Shown in pieces: positions 6,948-8,264 of a stretch of DNA of 8,264 bases (position 1 is the first letter of the stretch; the number at the start of each line of letters is the position of its first letter). The DNA is from Actinomycetota bacterium. GTDB taxonomy: Bacteria > Actinomycetota > Actinomycetes > Nanopelagicales > Nanopelagicaceae. The DNA is taken from positions 1-8,264 of the forward strand of contig WLHG01000036.1 of the NCBI GenBank assembly GCA_009702845.1, written 5' to 3'. The notes beneath the pieces are model-generated. The model made no database searches, was not told where the DNA came from, and worked only from the letters and a program-made list of their open reading frames with translations. A program made the translations under genes and the position numbers.

Positions 6948-8264
6948 CTAGCTTCCTAACTCGGCCATAAGTTCATTGATAGGACCTTCAATTTGATCAC
7001 CAAATAAATTCTTGCGATGTGCCTGCAGGCGCTCAGTCAAAGCGCCTAGCTCAGTTATCTCGAGCGCAGTTCCGGTGATTGCACCCTTGGAAGAGTCAAA
7101 ACTACATCGCTTCAATATTTCTCCGAGACCGACAAGCACCTCGGCGCCAATGAGATATTTCTCAAGCCACATTGAAATCTCTGAAATTATTTCAGGTCGC
7201 GAGAAAGAGGGACTCAACAGATAGGCATGATTTGCGATCATTTCCTCTCCCGCGTTTATAAAAACATCTCCGGCCTCTACCAAATCACCCTTACGCCAAG
7301 CAGTTACACCTCTTCTAAACACAGCCCTTAAATCAGGGGCTGGATCACCTCCGACTACCGTACCCATCGATGTTCGCATGAATGCGCGAAGGCAAGAGCG
7401 ATCTACATCATCCTTGATCAGGTGGACTAGTGACTCTTCCCATGATTGATCTGCATTATAAGTGTGAGAGTTCCACAGGTAATCACCAATAGTAAATAGT
7501 GGAAACTGCGACATTTCAAACTGCACCATTGGATTTGAAAGTAAGCCAGCCGAGTATCGCTCAAGGCCAACTTCACGCCCGCGCACAGGTCCGATGAATA
7601 AACTTTTCTGCATGCTGCCGTCATTGACAGGGAAATTGTCCCAATAAAGAGGGGGACGCATTGTTGTACGTTCGAAAATAACGGCATCGCTTATATCTAG
7701 ATACTCAGAGCAGATGGAGCGTCCGGTCCACATGAGATTAATGCGGGATTGAAGCTGGCGTCCAAGTTCAAGAAGGTAAGGCTCATTGCCGCGTCCAGAG
7801 TAATGCATAGGGCACACGGTTAACTTAAGATTTGAATCTAACTTCAAGAGCTCTGCCCAAACGCGATTACTAAAATCGGCATGTGCCGCTGCCGTTGAAT
7901 CATATGCCTCAATATCCTCAGGATGTGAGAGCTCCCAGGCGATGTCGTCCCATAAAAGTCCAAAATGACGTGCGCCAAGATCGAAGAGTTGTTTGTATCT
8001 GCCCACAACTGCGATGACATCATGGTGATCGCTGTATTTAACTGAAAGACCCGGAGAGACGCACACAACGATATCGACTGCATGTGAACGACCCACCTGG
8101 ATTAACTCATCGGTTAGTGAGAGAAATTCATCTCCAAAGAGTGTTCGCCAATTGAAGCGTTGCCATGGGACATCTTTCGGTGCCAAGAAATATGTATTCA
8201 TGTTGTAGTCGCCAAATAATTTCAAGCCACGTAAGCGCTGCTCATGGCTCCATGCCTTCCCGTA
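6948..8264 (-). CDS. GH84-family beta-N-acetylglucosaminidase-like glycosidase (N-terminus beyond window)
   Basis: GH84 enzymes remove beta-linked N-acetylglucosamine by substrate-assisted catalysis using two adjacent aspartates. The frame is open to the right edge for 438 codons; the TTG at 8225 is not the start, because the 13 codons before it read YGKAWSHEQRLRG, the conserved opening of the catalytic barrel. Counting from the edge, NMNTYFLAPKD is near 21-31, the catalytic pair D106-D107 lies in GLLWDDIAW, then TVCPMHYSG (149-157), LMWTGRSI (177-184), LYWDNFPVND (206-215), LFIGPVRGRE (222-231) and NPMVQFEMSQFPLFTIGDYLWN (from 244). The last 150 or so residues form a helical region typical of what follows GH84 barrels. 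Secretion cannot be judged because the N-terminus is missing. The substrate (free amino-sugar glycosides, peptidoglycan or hyaluronan-like fragments) is not shown by sequence. Confidence 0.92.
   Translation of the reverse strand, partial: YGKAWSHEQRLRGLKLFGDYNMNTYFLAPKDVPWQRFNWRTLFGDEFLSLTDELIQVGRSHAVDIVVCVSPGLSVKYSDHHDVIAVVGRYKQLFDLGARHFGLLWDDIAWELSHPEDIEAYDSTAAAHADFSNRVWAELLKLDSNLKLTVCPMHYSGRGNEPYLLELGRQLQSRINLMWTGRSICSEYLDISDAVIFERTTMRPPLYWDNFPVNDGSMQKSLFIGPVRGREVGLERYSAGLLSNPMVQFEMSQFPLFTIGDYLWNSHTYNADQSWEESLVHLIKDDVDRSCLRAFMRTSMGTVVGGDPAPDLRAVFRRGVTAWRKGDLVEAGDVFINAGEEMIANHAYLLSPSFSRPEIISEISMWLEKYLIGAEVLVGLGEILKRCSFDSSKGAITGTALEITELGALTERLQAHRKNLFGDQIEGPINELMAELGS

Noticed and set aside
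8223..8225. TTG as the start of the GH84 gene
   Set aside because: The frame stays open for 13 more codons to the edge and these encode the conserved YGKAWSHEQRLRG opening of the catalytic domain.
1..8264. Mobile element, CRISPR, defence or phage module
   Set aside because: No transposase, integrase, spaced direct repeats or defence-type domains appear; almost all DNA is accounted for by housekeeping or metabolic genes.

Overview
The window reads as chromosomal core DNA from an actinobacterium of unusually moderate G+C content. The family evidence is strong: a homodimeric pyruvate dehydrogenase E1 (AceE), a DUF3052 protein, an AhpE-type peroxiredoxin, a C4 zinc-ribbon coiled-coil protein, a fused RNase H/histidine phosphatase and the GlgE maltosyltransferase are all characteristic of Actinobacteria. 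From memory, several of these pairings match Mycobacterium tuberculosis: ahpE (Rv2238c) and a DUF3052 gene (Rv2239c) diverge from aceE (Rv2241), and Rv2229c lies next to Rv2228c. The A/T-rich codon use is far from that of typical high-GC relatives. It would suit the small-genome freshwater Nanopelagicales (acI) or a similar lineage, but that placement is inference and G+C was not computed.

Layout from the left. On the minus strand, positions 1-724 hold the N-terminal 241 codons of glgE, cut by the left edge. It starts with a TTG that overlaps the stop of aceE (721-3441, minus). A 97-bp divergent spacer (3442-3538) separates aceE from a plus-strand run: a DUF3052 gene, ahpE, a tRNA-Val(UAC), a zinc-ribbon gene, and rnhA-cobC type RNase H/phosphatase. 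The tRNA sits so close to the zinc-ribbon gene that little room is left for a separate promoter. The plus-strand run ends tail-to-tail with a minus-strand pair: an SGNH/GDSL hydrolase similar in motifs to cytosolic acetylxylan esterases (6345-6944), preceded in transcription order by a GH84 beta-N-acetylglucosaminidase-like enzyme (6948-8264), cut at its N-terminus by the right edge. The convergent genes overlap by 29 bp.

Functionally the window combines central carbon entry (AceE), alpha-glucan synthesis from maltose-1-phosphate (GlgE), peroxide defence (AhpE), RNA-DNA hybrid removal with a phosphatase, and a small glycan-processing unit (GH84 plus deacetylase-like SGNH). I see no insertion sequence, CRISPR array, phage gene or defence system. 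The points most worth a second look are the aceE-glgE coupling with a strong hairpin just inside glgE, the tRNA-mRNA arrangement, and the GH84/SGNH pair.
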